Positions 19,855-30,435 are shown, numbered from the stretch's first letter. The stretch is DNA of 64,000 nucleotides from Bacteroidota bacterium (GCA_016866235.1 VGMW01000004.1:62001-126000); one strand, 5' to 3'. Notes: a model not told the origin generated them from the letters alone. Translations and numbers: made by a program.

Positions 19855-22144
19855 AATCAAGGCGATCCTCAAAACGAAGAAATCCTGGGTCGATAAAGGG
19901 ATTCGGTATGTCTGGATTGGCTTCCTCTGTATTTTGCTGGGCCTTCCGTTGTTCATATTCACCGTACAAATCGATCTTTTTGGCCTCTACGGTGGAATGC
20001 CAGATCTGGCTGACGTTGAGAATCCCGAAAATGATCTTTCCTCAGAAATCATTTCAGCTGACAGTGTTTCATTGGGCAGGTATTTCAGGTTCAACCGAAG
20101 TCCTGTTGCCTATGAAGAACTGTCCCCTGAGCTGGTCAACACCCTGATCCTTTCTGAAGACCACCGTTTCAGGGAACATTCGGGAATTGACTTCCCTGCC
20201 TACATCAGGGTATTCTTTGGTTTGCTGACCTTAAATCCACAAGGAGGCGGAAGTACCATCACCCAACAATTGGCAAAAAACTTATACACCCGAAACCCAG
20301 GCAAATCGCTCGATGGACATCTTGTAATTTTCGGTCGTTACGTTAAGCGCTTAATTGAAAAAGTAAAAGAATGGACCATTGCCGTTGAACTGGAAAGAAA
20401 TTTCACGAAAGATGAAATCATTGCGATGTACCTCAACACAACGGAATTCAGCAGCAACAGTTATGGTATTAAGGTCGCTGCCGAAACTTATTTCAACAAG
20501 CAGCCGGACAGCTTGAACATCATGGAATCGGCTGTATTGGTGGGAATGCTGCAGAATCCATCATGGTACAATCCGAAAAACCATCCCGATCGGGCCATCA
20601 AAAAAAGAAATGAAGTCCTATACAAATTGTACCGCAATGGCTACGGAATAGAAGACAGGGAACAATTCGATTCACTTTCTGCTCTTCCGTTGGGCCTTAA
20701 CTTCCGCGTTCAAAATCAGAATCAGGGACTTGCGCCCTACTTCCGTACCGTGTTGAGCGCCTTCCTTCAAAAATTCTGTAAAGACCGAAATATTGATCTC
20801 TGGAACTCCGGACTTAAAATCTACACCACCATAGACAGCAGACTTCAACGCTATGCGGAAGATGCAGTTTACCAACATGCAACAAAACTTCAGGGTGATT
20901 TTGAAAGAACATGGGGTAAAAGGAACCCTTGGATCGACGACAATTCCAGAGCTGAAATAAAGGGATTTTTGGATTCAAGGATTAAACGAACCGACTACTA
21001 TAGATATCTGGTTGGTCGGTATGGAAAAGGAAGTGATTCTGTAAAAATCATGCTGAACCTTAAAAAGCCGATGACCATTTTCACCTACGCAGGCGAAAAA
21101 GACACTCTGTTCAGTTCTATGGATTCTCTAAAATATTACAAGCGGTTTTTGCAGGTTGGTTTTATGGCCATGGATCCAACCAATGGACACATCAAAGCCT
21201 GGGTGGGTGGTGTTAACCATAAGTTTTTTAAATACGATCACGTTCGGCAAAGTTCAAGGCAGCCTGGCTCAACCTTCAAACCATTTGTTTATGGAATGGC
21301 CATCGAAGCAGGGCACTCACCCTGTGAAGTCCTAAGAGATGTATCGCCAAGTTTTGAAGTGCCCGGCAGTGTCTGGTCGCCGGAGAATTCTGAAGGGGGA
21401 CACGGAACTGGTGAGGAGATGACCATCAGACAAGCCATGGCCCGTTCCGTAAATTCAATTACTGCGCAGCTGCTGCAAGGGGTTGGCGTGAATAACGTGG
21501 TCGAATTTGCCCACCGCACCGGAATCGAAAGTTCACTCGATCCGGTTCCATCACTTTGTCTGGGCACCAGCGATGTTAACCTGTATGAAATGGTTGGAGC
21601 GTACAGCACGTTTGTAAATGGTGGGATTTATACCAAGCCATACTTCCTAATCCGAATAGAAGATAAAAATGGAAACGTGATTGAGAATTTTATTCCTGAA
21701 GGTCGACAGGCTTTAAACGAAGAAACCGCCTATAAAATGGTCTACATGCTGCGGGGTGGCGTTGAGGAACGACACGGAACTTCCGGTGGCTTAGGTGCAG
21801 AGGTTCGTAAGGACAATGAGATTGGAGGAAAGACTGGGACCACCGATAATGCCTCGGATGGTTGGTACATTGGCATTACCCAAAGCCTGGTCGCCGGCGG
21901 ATGGGTAGGTGGCGATGAGCGCGCCATTCACTTTCCATCATGGCAATTCGGACAAGGCTCAAAAACAGCCCGTCCGATCTGGGAGAATTTCATGAACAAA
22001 GCCTACGCTGATCAGCGCACAGGCGTTATGCGAGGTTCTTTTAAAAGACCCTCGTCTGGTGTTGACCTTAATCTCAATTGTAAATCCAAAGATTTATCTG
22101 ACTCACTGAGTGTGAAGGAAGAAAAGCCCTGGGAAATTCCATGA
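19832..22144 (+). CDS. Penicillin-binding protein 1A (glycosyltransferase/transpeptidase)
   Basis: EDHRFREHSGID, GGSTITQQLAKNL, SRQPGSTFKPFVY, KTGTTDNASDGW. Start at ATG 19832, overlapping sprE by 23 nt. Confidence 0.93.
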   Translation: MIETIQSKIKAILKTKKSWVDKGIRYVWIGFLCILLGLPLFIFTVQIDLFGLYGGMPDLADVENPENDLSSEIISADSVSLGRYFRFNRSPVAYEELSPELVNTLILSEDHRFREHSGIDFPAYIRVFFGLLTLNPQGGGSTITQQLAKNLYTRNPGKSLDGHLVIFGRYVKRLIEKVKEWTIAVELERNFTKDEIIAMYLNTTEFSSNSYGIKVAAETYFNKQPDSLNIMESAVLVGMLQNPSWYNPKNHPDRAIKKRNEVLYKLYRNGYGIEDREQFDSLSALPLGLNFRVQNQNQGLAPYFRTVLSAFLQKFCKDRNIDLWNSGLKIYTTIDSRLQRYAEDAVYQHATKLQGDFERTWGKRNPWIDDNSRAEIKGFLDSRIKRTDYYRYLVGRYGKGSDSVKIMLNLKKPMTIFTYAGEKDTLFSSMDSLKYYKRFLQVGFMAMDPTNGHIKAWVGGVNHKFFKYDHVRQSSRQPGSTFKPFVYGMAIEAGHSPCEVLRDVSPSFEVPGSVWSPENSEGGHGTGEEMTIRQAMARSVNSITAQLLQGVGVNNVVEFAHRTGIESSLDPVPSLCLGTSDVNLYEMVGAYSTFVNGGIYTKPYFLIRIEDKNGNVIENFIPEGRQALNEETAYKMVYMLRGGVEERHGTSGGLGAEVRKDNEIGGKTGTTDNASDGWYIGITQSLVAGGWVGGDERAIHFPSWQFGQGSKTARPIWENFMNKAYADQRTGVMRGSFKRPSSGVDLNLNCKSKDLSDSLSVKEEKPWEIP

Positions 22145-23985
22145 TGGATATGGAGCTTGCTCCCAAAGAAAGTGCTAAAAAACTTCCAGCTGATCCGGGC
22201 ATTTACCGATTCCTGGATAATTCGGGAACCCTGATCTACGTTGGAAAAGCAAAGGACCTCAGAAAAAGAGTTGCCTCCTATTTCCTGAATCAATCACAAC
22301 AAAATAGGAAAACCCAAAAGCTGGTCAGTGAAATCCGGCGCATTGAATTCACTGTAACGCCATCAGAATTTGAAGCCTTATTGCTGGAAAACAATTTCAT
22401 CAAAGAATATCAGCCGAAATACAATATTCTCCTTAAAGACGATAAAACATTTCCATATCTGTGCATCCTTAATGAACGGTTTCCAAGGGTAATCTCCACT
22501 CGGAAATTTATTGAAGGTCAGGGTGAGTATTTCGGACCCTATGCGAGCGTCGGTGCCATGAACAGCGTGCTCGACCTGGTTAGAAGACTTTACGCCATTC
22601 GCACGTGCAGTCTATTGCTTAGTGAGAACAATATCCAATCTGGAAAATTTAAAGTTTGTCTGGAATTTCATCTCGGCAATTGCAGAGGTCCATGCGAAAA
22701 CAGGCAGTCGGAGGAAGTTTACCTAGAAGACATCAAGCAGGCAAGGAAAATTTTAAAAGGTCACCTATCTGAAGTAACGAGTCTTTACGAGGAATCGATG
22801 GCGGAGGCCTCCTCGAGGTTGGAATTTGAAACTGCAGAAGTTTTTCGAAAAAAACTTGAGCTGCTCTCGCGGTTCAGGTCCAAAAACTCTGTGGTAAACC
22901 ACGCCCTGAGTGATCTGGATGTCATTACTATTTTCAGCGATGAGCATTACGCCTGGATTAACCTCATGCAGGTAAAAGAGGGCTCAGTGATTTTCTCACA
23001 AAATGCTGAGGTAGAAAAGCAGTTGGATGAAAGTGATGAAGAGATTATTGCAGTAGCCTATCAAAACCTAAAAAAACAATCCGTCCATTCCAACCATGAA
23101 ATTATTTCTAATGTGGAATTTATTCTTGAGCCGGGCGCAACACTCAGCATCCCTCGAATAGGCGATAAAAAGAAACTGATTGATTTATCCTTGCGCAATG
23201 CGGCAACATTGCAACAACGAAGGCTAGAGTCGCAGCAGATAAGAAAAAATGAAAACCCGGTATTGGTGCAAATGAGGGCTGATCTCAGGCTCCAAAGCTT
23301 ACCCCAAGTCATCGAATGTTTTGATAACTCAAATCTACAGGGCAGCAATCCCGTAGCATCAATGGTTCAGTTCTATAATGGAAAACCAAAGAAATCAGCC
23401 TATCGGCATTTTAACGTTAAGTCTGTGGAGGGCCCCGATGACTTTGCCTCCATGCAGGAAATTGTAACTAGAAGGTATGACCGATTGCAGAAGGAAAATG
23501 CAACGATGCCAGATTTAATCATCGTTGATGGGGGCAAGGGACAACTCTCGAGCGCCTGTAAGGCATTGAGTGAACTTGGGTTGTACGGAAAGCTTCCCAT
23601 TATCGGTATTGCAAAAAATTTGGAGGAAATATTCTTTCCAGAGGATCAGCTGCCGCTAATGCTCAGCAAGCGGTCATCAACGTTAAGGTTGATTCAACAA
23701 ATCCGTGATGAGGCACATCGTTTCGGTCTGAAATTTCACCGATTAAAAAGAAGTCAAACACAAACCAATTCCGCACTGAGTGAAATTCCAGGAATTGGGG
23801 CATCAACCATGGAAAAGCTGATAAAACATTTCAAGAGCCTCAAGAAAATTGAGCTGGCCGGCTATGAAGCAGTCAAGGAAATGATCGGCGCCAAAAAAGC
23901 CAAAATGCTTTTCACAGGACTTACAGAAATTAAAAAAGGGGCAATTACGCCCCCTTTTGATTCATTGCATTCAAAAGATCAGTGA
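22141..23985 (+). CDS. uvrC: Excinuclease ABC subunit C
   Basis: GIYRFLDNSGTLIYVGKAKDLRKRV (GIY-YIG), IECFDNSNLQGSNPVASMV, IPGIGASTMEKLIKHF (HhH). Confidence 0.97.
   Translation: MMDMELAPKESAKKLPADPGIYRFLDNSGTLIYVGKAKDLRKRVASYFLNQSQQNRKTQKLVSEIRRIEFTVTPSEFEALLLENNFIKEYQPKYNILLKDDKTFPYLCILNERFPRVISTRKFIEGQGEYFGPYASVGAMNSVLDLVRRLYAIRTCSLLLSENNIQSGKFKVCLEFHLGNCRGPCENRQSEEVYLEDIKQARKILKGHLSEVTSLYEESMAEASSRLEFETAEVFRKKLELLSRFRSKNSVVNHALSDLDVITIFSDEHYAWINLMQVKEGSVIFSQNAEVEKQLDESDEEIIAVAYQNLKKQSVHSNHEIISNVEFILEPGATLSIPRIGDKKKLIDLSLRNAATLQQRRLESQQIRKNENPVLVQMRADLRLQSLPQVIECFDNSNLQGSNPVASMVQFYNGKPKKSAYRHFNVKSVEGPDDFASMQEIVTRRYDRLQKENATMPDLIIVDGGKGQLSSACKALSELGLYGKLPIIGIAKNLEEIFFPEDQLPLMLSKRSSTLRLIQQIRDEAHRFGLKFHRLKRSQTQTNSALSEIPGIGASTMEKLIKHFKSLKKIELAGYEAVKEMIGAKKAKMLFTGLTEIKKGAITPPFDSLHSKDQ
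23932..23958 (-). terminator. Intrinsic terminator of the gld operon, inside uvrC coding sequence
   Basis: Minus strand AAAAGGGGGC-GTAATT-GCCCCTTTTTT: GC stem, single bulged base, T6 tract; lies 28 nt past the gldN stop. Confidence 0.75.
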
Positions 23986-24897
23986 TCAGTATTCCCAAAG
24001 ATTGTGCTCTTTCTCCATCAATCGGATTTCTTCCCACTCTCTCGCCCAAACCGACTCCTTATAACTTCTGCCGTTCTCTGAGTAGATCGCCTGTAAGTCA
24101 AGGTCGTCCGGATTTTCAACTTTATAAATCACACCCTTAAACAATCGGAGCAAAAAGGCATCAGCAAAGTTTCTATTCTCAGCTGTGTTGTAGCGGTTAA
24201 ACCAAATGGCTTCCCTGGGGTGATTACGGAATACGCGTTCCAAATCCTTATACTTAATCCAACCTAGCTGACGGTCAAAGCCATCAGAGGTTAATCCGCT
24301 GTTTCCTGGAACAAAAAATTGTACCGCCTGAATATCGTGGTAAAGTCTTGATCTTCTGCGATCGAAGATCAGGTCTTCCATAATCCTCATCTTGGAAATA
24401 TCACCAGGGATATAAACGATGGCTTTTCCACCGGTGTACACAGACCAGTCGGCGGGACTTTCCACAGGGGTTTTACCACTCAGATTGTCTGCCTGTGCCT
24501 CATAATTTTTCCCATCGAATGAAACCTGATCATTGGTGTAATAAGTTTTGTTAACATCCCAAGGATCAAATACCTGACCCTGGCTTCTGATCAAAAGATT
24601 GTAGAACTCATCTTTAGGATAGGTGGTGGTCAAGGAGTCGAATCGATACACTTCACCGATTTCACCTGAACGAATGGCGTCCAATGCGAGTTTGGTGATT
24701 TGACCATTGTTCGCAAAGAATCCCTCGTTTTGCTTTTCACTGAAGTCTATCTCACGCCAAACACGAATCTTATACAGCTGTTCGTATCTGGGAATTGCGT
24801 TAACAGAGTTGGGATTGTACTGCGGGGCCTCGATGCCCTGGCCGAAACTTACGGCAGAAGCGACGAGCACGACAATGGCAGCAAAAAATATCCTCAT
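23986..24897 (-). CDS. gldN: Gliding motility/T9SS protein GldN (PorN)
   Basis: Downstream of gldM; signal peptide; IRVWREIDFSEKQN, EDLIFDRRRSRLYHDIQAV. Confidence 0.93.
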   Translation of the reverse strand: MRIFFAAIVVLVASAVSFGQGIEAPQYNPNSVNAIPRYEQLYKIRVWREIDFSEKQNEGFFANNGQITKLALDAIRSGEIGEVYRFDSLTTTYPKDEFYNLLIRSQGQVFDPWDVNKTYYTNDQVSFDGKNYEAQADNLSGKTPVESPADWSVYTGGKAIVYIPGDISKMRIMEDLIFDRRRSRLYHDIQAVQFFVPGNSGLTSDGFDRQLGWIKYKDLERVFRNHPREAIWFNRYNTAENRNFADAFLLRLFKGVIYKVENPDDLDLQAIYSENGRSYKESVWAREWEEIRLMEKEHNLWEY

Positions 24898-24906
24898 GGC
24901 TAAAAA

Positions 24907-26508
24907 TTATTGTACAACAAATTTTATGATTTCATCACGGATGTTAACCGGCTCCTCTTGACCTTCAAAGGTTCTGCGGGTAACCTTCCGGATATCAATT
25001 GAAATAATATCGCCGGGGCGCATCACGCTTCTCCATGCGCTAATGTCAATGTTTTCACTCGTAAAAGTTTTGGGGCCACCGCCCTGTGGAGAGGTGCCGC
25101 GGGCTAGTGTAACCAATACTTCTTTGATCCGGTAAACGGCATCCTTTGGCACTTCCTGTTTAAAGTTGGGCTCAGGCTCAGCATTAACACGGAGGTTGGC
25201 AAGGTTACCACTCTTTTCACCGTTTCTTCTATCAACATCCTTACCCAACGCGTTTTTCACAACGAAGCTTGGCTTCGGGATAGGCTTTACATCAAAAGGT
25301 TCAGTACCGAGTGTAGCACCGCCACTGGAAACGGTTAAGAATACCTTTTTTTCCTTTGGAATGATTACCGGCTGTGATGCCTTTGGACCTGCAACAACTA
25401 CTGCACCTTTTGCAGCGTATGTAGGATTGTAGTTGGTGCCAAGTGAAGGCACGTCGATGTTAACAGAGTTTCCACAATTCATGTACAGCGTAGGTGCATT
25501 TCCGGTGGTAACCTTGATGGTGGGCTTTACAACGAAGTACTCAATCGAACGCCTGATGGTAGTGTCTTTTCCGAGCTTTAACGTAATCTCAGCATTGTAG
25601 GACTGTTTCGATACATCACCGGGGCCATAGTTGGATGCCGAAGCCACAAATTCAAAAGATGCCACTTTCAATTTGGTCTCTGGATCGTCGATAACGCTCA
25701 ACTGCTGACCGTTGCGCTTCATGGTTGGGATAATTCCTGATGCCGAAGCAGCAACAAACATTTTGGCTTTATACTTCGCTCCCGCGGCTACTGTAGCGGC
25801 CTCAGGGATAACCATTGGAACGTAGGTGTCCACTTTTAACTGAACAGCATCAGCGATTTTTGCCAGGGAGTCCAAAGCGGTTGCCTCATATTCAAGTACC
25901 TCTGTTTGAAGCTGACTGATTACCGTAATGGCTGCCATGGTTGGTGTTCCCTCAAAAGTGAAGTGTAGGAAGTCCTTTTCTTTATGGTGCTCATTATTTC
26001 TGAACTCATCGTAGTCCTCAGCTTTTTTGTTAAGCTTTTTGAATGAGCTTATCCTTGTTATAGTCTTAAGGCTATCAACATAATTCACCAAAAGTTTTTC
26101 AAAATCTTCACCCAACTGAGGATTGTTGGCGTTGAGCATTTTTTCCTCTGCTATGTTGGTGTTGAGAATAAGCTCCTCAGATTCCATTTCTTTGCCTTCA
26201 TGGTCTTGTCTGAGTTTCACTTTGAAATCATCGAGCCTTGCAATTGTTTTTTGAGTAAGGTCGCGAACTTCCAAAGCTCTTTTCTTGGCATCAATAACCT
26301 GAGGTGATTTGCTGCCAGAGTCTTGAATGGTACGATTTTTACTAACGTTTGCGCCCTCCTCATCCATTCTTAACTCTCCTAGGGTAGTGTCGAGAATCGC
26401 GAATTTTTCCAGTACCGCATTGCTTACGTTAAGCGCCAGAAGGGCTGTAAGCACCAGGTACATCATTCCGATCATCTTCTGCCTCGGTGTTTCTTTTCCG
26501 CCGGCCAT
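24907..26508 (-). CDS. gldM: Gliding motility/T9SS protein GldM (PorM)
   Basis: MAGGKETPRQKMIGMMYLVLTALLALNVSNAVLEKF N-terminus. Confidence 0.96.
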   Translation of the reverse strand: MAGGKETPRQKMIGMMYLVLTALLALNVSNAVLEKFAILDTTLGELRMDEEGANVSKNRTIQDSGSKSPQVIDAKKRALEVRDLTQKTIARLDDFKVKLRQDHEGKEMESEELILNTNIAEEKMLNANNPQLGEDFEKLLVNYVDSLKTITRISSFKKLNKKAEDYDEFRNNEHHKEKDFLHFTFEGTPTMAAITVISQLQTEVLEYEATALDSLAKIADAVQLKVDTYVPMVIPEAATVAAGAKYKAKMFVAASASGIIPTMKRNGQQLSVIDDPETKLKVASFEFVASASNYGPGDVSKQSYNAEITLKLGKDTTIRRSIEYFVVKPTIKVTTGNAPTLYMNCGNSVNIDVPSLGTNYNPTYAAKGAVVVAGPKASQPVIIPKEKKVFLTVSSGGATLGTEPFDVKPIPKPSFVVKNALGKDVDRRNGEKSGNLANLRVNAEPEPNFKQEVPKDAVYRIKEVLVTLARGTSPQGGGPKTFTSENIDISAWRSVMRPGDIISIDIRKVTRRTFEGQEEPVNIRDEIIKFVVQ

Positions 26509-26552
26509 GTTTTATGGGTTTATGGTATCAGTTGAAAAAACCAATGATCAAA

Positions 26553-27377
26553 TTATTTGCCTGAGCCTTTCATGGCTGAGAGCATGCTACCGTAAACCTG
26601 GTTCAAAGAAGTCAGGTTATCGGTGAGCTTGGTAAGCTCTCCGGTGAACTTAGTGGTGTTCTCTCCAACCTTGGTCAGGCCGGACATGGCACCAGTTAAG
26701 GACTCATAGAACTTGTTCATGTTCTTCACATGGGTATCGGCATCTTTCAACTCCATTTCATAAACTGAATTAAGTGCCTGGAGGTTTTTGGTTACCGCCT
26801 GCATCTGCTTGTGGTACTCACCAGTATCTTTTGAAGCGTCGGCCATCGCTGAAACCGCCTTCATGGCTGTGCCGTAAGATTTATTCATTTCAACCAGACT
26901 GGCTGCAGCGCTTTGAACATTCTTAGCATACTCGTTGGTAGCTACTGACGCATTGGCCAGGTTGTTCATCTGCGATGCAGAGGTTGCAAGGTTTTGCAAA
27001 CCTTTACCCAGGTTGTCGAGAAGATTTTGGTCAACCTTCGCGGTTTTAAGCATTTCATCAACCTTCAGCAAAGGTGAGTCACCAGCGCCACTGCGGTTGC
27101 TGATACGGCTAGGGGTTGCTGCTGGACCTTCGTAGTCCTCAGAAAGTTCTGGGTATACTTTTGACCAGTCGATCTCGGCTTCTTTAGGTTCAAATGCACT
27201 GGCGAAGAAAATTCCAGCTTCGGTAAGCAGACCAACCATGAGCATTTCGTTTGCTCCAGGCCAGTGAAGAATTTTGAACAAAGCGCCGACAATAACCACG
27301 GATGCACCGATACCGTAGATCATTGGCATGACCTTTTTAAACAACAACTGAGCGAGACCACCTTTTTTCTTAGCCAT
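26553..27377 (-). CDS. gldL: Gliding motility/T9SS motor protein GldL (PorL)
   Basis: Two TM helices KVMPMIYGIGASVVIVGALFKILHWPGANEMLMVGLLTEAGIFF; coiled-coil C-terminus. Confidence 0.96.
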   Translation of the reverse strand: MAKKKGGLAQLLFKKVMPMIYGIGASVVIVGALFKILHWPGANEMLMVGLLTEAGIFFASAFEPKEAEIDWSKVYPELSEDYEGPAATPSRISNRSGAGDSPLLKVDEMLKTAKVDQNLLDNLGKGLQNLATSASQMNNLANASVATNEYAKNVQSAAASLVEMNKSYGTAMKAVSAMADASKDTGEYHKQMQAVTKNLQALNSVYEMELKDADTHVKNMNKFYESLTGAMSGLTKVGENTTKFTGELTKLTDNLTSLNQVYGSMLSAMKGSGK

Positions 27378-27418
27378 AATTATGTAAGGTTTAAAGTTTT
27401 AGCTCGGTTAATTAGGAT

Positions 27419-28531
27419 TTAAGGACGTGTGAATTCGTTTCCGGAAGATCTTCCCAAATGGGTCAGGGCACAACGGAAGCCGATGTAAGCCCTGGATGAA
27501 TCTTTGTACTCATAAGCACGGGTACCAGTTTCCAGGTAATAGGATACATCTTTCCAGGAGCCGCCTCTAACCACTTTTCTTGGCGGAATTCTGTCGCTGA
27601 ATTTTCCGCTTTCAGGATTGGTGCGTTCATCGATGTACTGAGGATTAAGATCCCAAACAGTAGGTACTGCGGAAGGATTAAAATCATCGAGGCACCATTC
27701 AGCGACGTTACCGGAAGTGTCGAATAAGCCGTAGTCGTTGGGGAAAAATGATCTTACTGGAGAAGTGTACGCAAAGCCATCGTCGAAAAAGTTACCGCGG
27801 CCTGGTTTAAAGTTTGCCAACATACAACCTTTGGAATTTCGTGTGTAGGGGTTACCCCATGGATACTTTGCCATATCTCTTCCGCCACGTGAGGCATATT
27901 CCCATTCCGCTTCGGAAGGGAGACGGAAGGCTGGCATTGGAGGCTCACCAATTGTTTTGCGGTAGTCGTTCCAATATGCAGTTCTCCACTTTGCAAAAAA
28001 CACAGCTGCTTCCCAGTCAACACCCACTACAGGAAAATCATCATAAGCGGGATGCCAGAAATAATAATCCTGAATGGGATCGCCCATATGGTGTGCGAAA
28101 TCTTTGGTCCATGTTGAAGAGTCGGGGTAATACTGTGCACGGAAATCATCGGCTGACACCGCAGGAAAACCTTCGATGGTTCCATTTTCAACCAAGAAGA
28201 AATTGGTGAACTGCCTGTATTCGTTGTTGGTGATTTCGGTTTCGTCCATATAGAACGCACCGATGGTTACCTGTTTATTAAAATTAACCTGGGTAGAGGC
28301 AGGATCTTCATCCGCCTGTCCCATGTGAAAGGTACCTGCTCTAATGGGAACCATGCCGTGCGGAATGGTCATGACCCAACCTTCTCTTCCTGGAACGCCT
28401 TCCAGTTCACCGGGGAAATCAGCACCACCGCCGCCACCACCGATTCCAAGAAGACCACAGCCAGTCAACAATGCTGAAAAAATTACTACAAGCATTGTGC
28501 TGAAAAAAGTGCGCTGTCTCAACAACTTCAT
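27419..28531 (-). CDS. gldK: Gliding motility/T9SS lipoprotein GldK (PorK), FGE-sulfatase fold
   Basis: Lipobox LLTGCG; FHMGQADED, YMDETEITNNEYRQF, RLPSEAEWEYASRGG, VRGGSWKD. Confidence 0.95.
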   Translation of the reverse strand: MKLLRQRTFFSTMLVVIFSALLTGCGLLGIGGGGGGADFPGELEGVPGREGWVMTIPHGMVPIRAGTFHMGQADEDPASTQVNFNKQVTIGAFYMDETEITNNEYRQFTNFFLVENGTIEGFPAVSADDFRAQYYPDSSTWTKDFAHHMGDPIQDYYFWHPAYDDFPVVGVDWEAAVFFAKWRTAYWNDYRKTIGEPPMPAFRLPSEAEWEYASRGGRDMAKYPWGNPYTRNSKGCMLANFKPGRGNFFDDGFAYTSPVRSFFPNDYGLFDTSGNVAEWCLDDFNPSAVPTVWDLNPQYIDERTNPESGKFSDRIPPRKVVRGGSWKDVSYYLETGTRAYEYKDSSRAYIGFRCALTHLGRSSGNEFTRP

Positions 28532-28644
28532 ATCTGTTTCAATTCAAGTAAGCTCCTGACTTCAGTCAGAAAAAATGTTAGAATATCTGAAAATGACCTC
28601 CAATTTGGGTAATAAGTACCAATTACCCAATACATCAGAGGTTT

Positions 28645-29601
28645 TTAGTGTCTATACCTGGGCGTCCGGACCACCTTCTTTTTCATTGCCGTGGCTACCG
28701 GAAGCTCATAGGTGAGCATTATTTCATGGGAAGTGGCCTGTTTAACCGCCTGATCGTTCACGATATAATCCAATGCGTACCCAATTTTCAACGATTTGTC
28801 CTTCATAAGGCTATATCCCAAAAGCAAAATAGCTGCCTCAGATTCCCTGAACGATAAACCTGCCCACATCGTATCCTTGATGTAGGCCATTCCTCCAAAA
28901 TCGAAGGCGGTTTTGGCAAAATCAGACTTTATGAGGGTCATAAGCTGGAATTTGACGTCAAAATTCAATTCATAGAAATAGCCTCCGCTGAGGTAATAAT
29001 GAGGTTTTAACCTTGAATTCTGGTTCAATCCGAAGTCAAAACTCGATGGAAGCAGGTGCACGGAACTAAAGCCAAGGTAATATTTCTCAGTTCTGTAATT
29101 AAGGCCAACGGCAAGATCGGGTCTCCCTTGTGATGCCTTGCCTTTGGTATTAATGAGTGGGTCGTCAGGGCTTACAGCCCGGTAACGGTCGAAGTTGATG
29201 GTCTGAGAATATATTCCCGTCCGGATACCTGCACTGAGTTTACCTCCGCCCAAAGCGAGGTGGTATGCATAGGAAGCCTGAATTTCCACATTATTTAATG
29301 GGCCTAACCTATCGTTGGATATATATGCACCAATGCCACTATTGAGTTTATACAATGGGGAACTAAAAGTCATCAGTTGGGTAGAGGGAGCGCCGCCGTC
29401 CTCAAAAGTAGGCTGATAACCAAGCCATTGGGTTCGGTGCAAAGCAGTTACCCGCGTTATCCCCTCAATTCCTGCATGGGCAGGATTGAAATAGAGGTTA
29501 TTGAACATGTATTGGGTAAACTGAGGATCCTGCTGTGCCAAAACCGTAACGGCAGGCACGAGTATTAATAGTAAGATTCGCAGGCCTTTCATCCTAAGCA
29601 A
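28645..29601 (-). CDS. porP: PorP/SprF family type IX secretion membrane protein
   Basis: QQDPQFTQYMFNNLYFNPAHAGIEG and C-terminal HEIMLTYELP. Confidence 0.94.
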   Translation of the reverse strand: MLRMKGLRILLLILVPAVTVLAQQDPQFTQYMFNNLYFNPAHAGIEGITRVTALHRTQWLGYQPTFEDGGAPSTQLMTFSSPLYKLNSGIGAYISNDRLGPLNNVEIQASYAYHLALGGGKLSAGIRTGIYSQTINFDRYRAVSPDDPLINTKGKASQGRPDLAVGLNYRTEKYYLGFSSVHLLPSSFDFGLNQNSRLKPHYYLSGGYFYELNFDVKFQLMTLIKSDFAKTAFDFGGMAYIKDTMWAGLSFRESEAAILLLGYSLMKDKSLKIGYALDYIVNDQAVKQATSHEIMLTYELPVATAMKKKVVRTPRYRH

Positions 29602-29630
29602 TAAAACTTAAATATAAGGTATTCCCGGGG

Positions 29631-30407
29631 CTACTTAACTCCGTTGGCGCGCTTGATGTAAACTTCAAGGGCCCCCGTCATAGAAGGCGCCTCAGGAAGA
29701 GGTGCTTCAATGTCAAGAATCAGACCCGCCTCTCTGCCCGCCTGAGCGGTGGCAGGACCGAACGTAGCGATTCGGGTGTTGTTTTGCTTAAAGTCCGGGA
29801 AATTCACGAAAAGTGAGTTAATGCCTGATGGACTGAAGAAAGCAAGAATGTCGTAAAACACGTTCTTCAAATCAGAAAGATTGGCTGGAACGGTTCGATG
29901 GATAACTGCCTCTGTGAATGTGTAACCATTGGAGCGCAGGTAATCGGGTATATCATTCTTTCGGATGTCGGAGCATGCAAAAAGATATTTCTCTCCCTTG
30001 TGCTTCTTAAACAGGTCGAACATATCGGAAAGACTTTTCTGACCGGTGAAAATCTTTCGTTTACGAATGACAATGTATTTCTGGAGATAGTTTGAAGTTT
30101 GCTCGGACACGCAGAAATATTTCATGTCCGGTGGCATTTCCAACTTTAATTCCTTACAGAGGTGAAAAAAATGATCTACCGCGTTCCGGCTGGTCAGAAT
30201 AATTGCGGTGTGTTGAAGTATATCAACTTTTTGTTTCCTGAACTCCTTGGCATCCAATGGTTCAACAACAATGAAAGGCCGGAAATCGATTTTGATGCCG
30301 TATTTCTCAGCGATTTTAAAATAAGGTGAACCGGGATCTGAAGGGGCTTCCTGTGTGACCAGGATACTTTTGACTTTCCGCATCCTGGCATTTGCAACTA
30401 CTGTCAT
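29631..30407 (-). CDS. hemD: Uroporphyrinogen-III synthase (HemD family)
   Basis: ILVTQEAPSDPGSPYFKIAEKYGIKIDFRPFI, ILTSRNAVDHFF, DILAFFSPSGINSLF, ATFGPATAQAGREAGL. Confidence 0.85.
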   Translation of the reverse strand: MTVVANARMRKVKSILVTQEAPSDPGSPYFKIAEKYGIKIDFRPFIVVEPLDAKEFRKQKVDILQHTAIILTSRNAVDHFFHLCKELKLEMPPDMKYFCVSEQTSNYLQKYIVIRKRKIFTGQKSLSDMFDLFKKHKGEKYLFACSDIRKNDIPDYLRSNGYTFTEAVIHRTVPANLSDLKNVFYDILAFFSPSGINSLFVNFPDFKQNNTRIATFGPATAQAGREAGLILDIEAPLPEAPSMTGALEVYIKRANGVK

Positions 30408-30435
30408 ATCAACACGGATCGGGATTGTATCTCGC

